Shown here piece after piece: positions 61,717 to 64,000 of a stretch of 64,000 nucleotides of DNA (position 1 is the first letter of the stretch; every line of letters begins with the position of its first letter). The notes under the pieces were generated by a model, which was not told the origin of the DNA, did no database searches, and worked only from the letters and a program-made list of their open reading frames with translations. The stretch is taken from NCBI GenBank assembly GCA_023515745.1, contig JALECJ010000020.1:496001-560000 (forward strand), written 5' to 3'. The stretch comes from Amoeboaphelidium protococcarum (lineage: Eukaryota > Aphelidiomycota > Aphelidea). A program made the position numbers and the translations under genes.

Positions 61717-62394
61717 TCAGCGCCATTGTGCTATGATGCGATCAACCTGACGATCACATTACTCCTTGATTTCTTCGTATAAATCTTCTTCATCCTAATA
61801 GTTTCCGTACCATTCGTCCCGATATAAATCGTTCAACTCTTCCTGATATCTCGCCTTAAAATCAGTCATGTTGTAAAGAGCATGGGTGCGGACAGCAATT
61901 AAAACGCGCTTATCTAGGGGCATATGTTAGACGGTCCCGATTCTACCAGACCCTTTAGCAAAAGACCAGTTGTAAATTAGATTCCTCTTATTCTCTGGCA
62001 GGCGTGGAAACATACGATTATAGACAGCCCAAACTTAATGTCTCTCCGAAGAATTGCCTTTCATTTTACGAGGTTTACGTCGTTTCTGTTTCTGTCGAGG
62101 GGCATCTTTTTACTATTACTCCTGCTTGACAGGTACCAGAGGCTCTAGAACCGCGTCAGATCTCTGCGAGCCATTAATCTTTTCATCATTTACTTTGGGA
62201 GACTCGTGTTTATCACAAACTGGCTCTTTCTTCTTCTCCTGTTACGGTTAGATGATATGGCAATTAGTTGCTAACGGCTGATTATGGTTCACTCTTTATG
62301 GCTGCATCTACTGTTTCGCTAGCCTGCCTTCATTAAAATCAACTCTCGGAATTTAACGCAAACGTGACGATCTTCTCAGTTCCTACTCACTCAT
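61717..62394 (-). CDS. DUF2293 protein, copy B
   Basis: 225 aa, one exon, ATG 62394 to TGA 61717, tandem to copy A in the same direction. The matching N-terminus is RRSSRLRQIPRVDFNE. The middle is different, rich in Gln/Lys (KQEQQQKDAPRQKQKRRKPRK). The C-terminal domain closely follows copy A: VWAVYNRMFPRLPENKR, IYNWSFAKGSGRIGTVQHM, DKRVLIAVRTHALYNMTDF and DRQVDRIIAQWR. It lacks the Trp/Tyr-rich module of copy A. The end of the domain is also shorter (a YTGFRDEAYYQFYAG-like insert is reduced). Confidence 0.85.
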
Positions 62395-62801
62395 CTTGAT
62401 AATATTCTTGGTCACTTATGATGGATCTAGAGACAATAGTAGCATTAGAGGAGATAAATGAACATTGTTATGAATTGTTACACGCAATGATGCGATGACT
62501 GTTAGAGGTTGAATCAATCAATCGAGCTCCAGAACTAGTTTGGACAATCACACTTATCTGTGTTGTAGCATCTCTAAAACATTTCCAGACAAATCCATTT
62601 GAGTATTTTTTGTAGCAAAATTCAAATTAAGTGTAGCATTAAGTTTCTGATTTGAGTGTTGAAGAACATTTCCATTTCTTAACTTTGCCAAGTAACAAGA
62701 TCAAACAATGAGCAACGACATGTTTCATCCTTTTGTTGAGAATATCTAGTTGCAATCTTTGTCATTATTAAACCAACATTCCAATAAACTGAGAAGATAT
62801 A
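62395..62801. other. Divergent promoter between DUF2293 copy B and the acyltransferase
   Basis: 407 bp, AT-rich, containing the duplicated upstream block at 62472-62541. Nothing else recognised. Confidence 0.4.
62472..62541. promoter_or_regulatory. Upstream block, copy B
   Basis: Starts 78 bp upstream of the copy B ATG. It shares GAATTnTTAC, TGATGCGATGACTG and CAGAACTAGTTT with the block upstream of copy A. Confidence 0.6.
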
Positions 62802-64000
62802 ATGGATCAAGTGAAACCACCATCTTAGTTCAAAGATCACTTGAATTCCAGTGATTCCCAACTTAGATTGCGAGCTATTCATCAATAGGCTCCCAACACA
62901 AGAAGTGAATCTGAAACGACAATTGGCTCGCCCAAATCGCAGGTGAAACGAGATCATCTGAATGAGAGAACTTTAGTGAATATCAAGGATATCAAGTCTG
63001 AAGTGTAGGAGCTGAGACAGAAAGTTAGCAATGTCAAGTCGTTCTTGGATGATGTAACAAATGGTCTTGATGTTGTTGATTAGAAGATTGATTAGTTGCA
63101 AGCAGTCCAACAAGGAACGACTTCCATAGCTGGTAATCACCATCATCGTCGCTAATCAAGCAAGACTGCTCAAAGCACTGATTACAAACCTCAGCGTAGA
63201 ATTATTTAGAGCAAAGTATTTAAGCCGCGCAAATCCAAATTGACAGAACTTCTGGAGATTAAAGACTTCTAGACTGTCTACAATATCTTTGTGGCTTTGC
63301 TATTCATTCTAAGTGCTTCCGTGATTGCTTAGACTTATACCACAGTGAATAAGTTGGAAGATTTCAGTTTGGATCAAGTCATTGATTTGTCTTTATTTAC
63401 CTACACATTTGGTAAATTTGACGTGGTGTTGAAGACTTGGTTGGTGTTATTTTCGTACGCATTATCTTGCCATGCTTGGAAGTACGTGATATTAAAGTCA
63501 GTCAAGTAACACGGTGGTGGCGTTCCTTCATGGCTCATTGCTTCTTATGCGATGACGGCTGTAAGTGTTATGATGTTTGCGGGGTATTAATCACTTTCTA
63601 ATTAGCTGCCTCCAGCAAGTGGATTCATTGTAATGATGGAAGCTACACGCTTTTCAATGAAAGTCCACTCCTATGTCAGATCAATGATCGATGTTGCACT
63701 TAATCTTACGGATATAGCCGATCAACAACCTGCAGTAGATCAGAATTCATTTGCTACCTACGTGTACTTTCTATTTGTACCTACTCTGCTCTATCGCTCC
63801 AGTTATCCAATGACTACTAGAGTTCGCTGGTCTTTTGTGGCTTCCCGATTTGCAGAGGTGTGTCTGATCATGCTGTACATGTACGTCATCTTTAAGTAGT
63901 ACTGCATTCCTCAATTTGCTGGCACTGGTCGTAATCCGGATTCTTTACATAATCTAGTGTCTAGTTTGTTCTAGTCTATGCTCCCAGGTGTAGTTGTGTT
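62802..64000 (+). CDS. SOAT: Sterol O-acyltransferase (ACAT/SOAT, MBOAT family), 3' end missing
   Basis: The first 399 residues are inside the window and the frame is still open at the edge. A hydrophilic N-terminus (about 165 residues) is followed by several membrane segments (YNIFVALLFILSASVIAQ, AWKYVILKSVK). SOAT-type blocks come next: LPPASGFIVMMEATRFSMKVHSYVR, LFVPTLLYRSSYPMTTRVRW and LPGVVV. These match the P-ASRFI...R..MK.HS.VR and PTL.YR..YP.....RW signatures of sterol acyltransferases. The catalytic His and FYxDWWN motif lie beyond the window. The enzyme esterifies sterols with fatty acyl-CoA in the ER for storage. The start is the first ATG after the AT-rich spacer. Confidence 0.92.

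Overview
This is eukaryotic nuclear DNA read with a non-standard genetic code. Every convincing gene runs through many in-frame TAA and TAG triplets and ends at TGA. Where the protein family has an invariant glutamine (gamma-tubulin, NDUFS2, RFC5, BMS1, the SP-RING of a PIAS ligase, DXO), the window carries TAA or TAG, so UAR = Gln and UGA is the only stop. All coordinates below were worked out with that code (the one called ciliate or Hexamita code); a standard-code ORF scan breaks the genes into fragments. Introns are few and GT-AG: mostly 45-69 nt, with one of 358 nt and two apparent dwarfs of 19 and 23 nt.

The organism is not obviously a ciliate. It has a nucleus-encoded complex I 49 kDa subunit (mitochondrial nad7 in ciliates and most protists), a Bud14/Tea4-like SH3 protein, DUF2293 proteins and a Crinkler-like nuclease. 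Together these point to an opisthokont, possibly fungus-related. That placement is inference.

Layout. 1-3000: 3' part of a J-domain gene (+) converging on a DXO/RAI1 decapping nuclease (-). 3118-3685: a non-autonomous DNA transposon (MITE) with TAA target duplication. 4.9-5.6 kb: a decayed Fanzor/TnpB-like nuclease. 5.9-16.3 kb: compact housekeeping genes: gamma-tubulin, a Ser/Asn/Gln-rich protein, YOD1/OTU1 deubiquitinase, NDUFS2, a small protein, COQ5, RFC5. 16.8-22.3 kb: a receptor-like kinase with a poly-Thr stalk and a shortened kinase domain, then a secreted type-B carboxylesterase. 22.3-24.5 kb: non-genic, with a four-copy 23-bp repeat and a purine-rich block. 24.5-33.2 kb: a two-domain Golgi-type glycosyltransferase, a membrane-associated protein and an ATAD2/Yta7 AAA ATPase.

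33.1-35.7 kb: a Crinkler/RHS-like PD-(D/E)XK nuclease gene lies between two diverged direct repeats, each made of the facing 3' ends of ATAD2 and a PEX20/PEX5-like gene; this is the most unusual arrangement in the window. 36.7-37.7 kb: retrotransposon Gag relic. 37.9-39.8 kb: METTL18 and DPM1. 40.3-40.9 kb: PIF1-like helicase relic. 41.7-45.7 kb: BMS1. 45.8-57.8 kb: four minus-strand genes (ankyrin/coiled-coil giant, SH3 polarity-type protein, LLPH-like, coiled-coil protein). 58.1-60.2 kb: PIAS/Siz SUMO ligase. 60.4-62.4 kb: tandem DUF2293 paralogues with duplicated upstream blocks. 62.8 kb to the end: 5' part of a sterol O-acyltransferase.

The intact genes cover ribosome assembly, replication, chromatin, RNA quality control, ubiquinone and complex I, glycosylation and SUMO. 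Relics of at least five classes of selfish element lie in the gaps between them.
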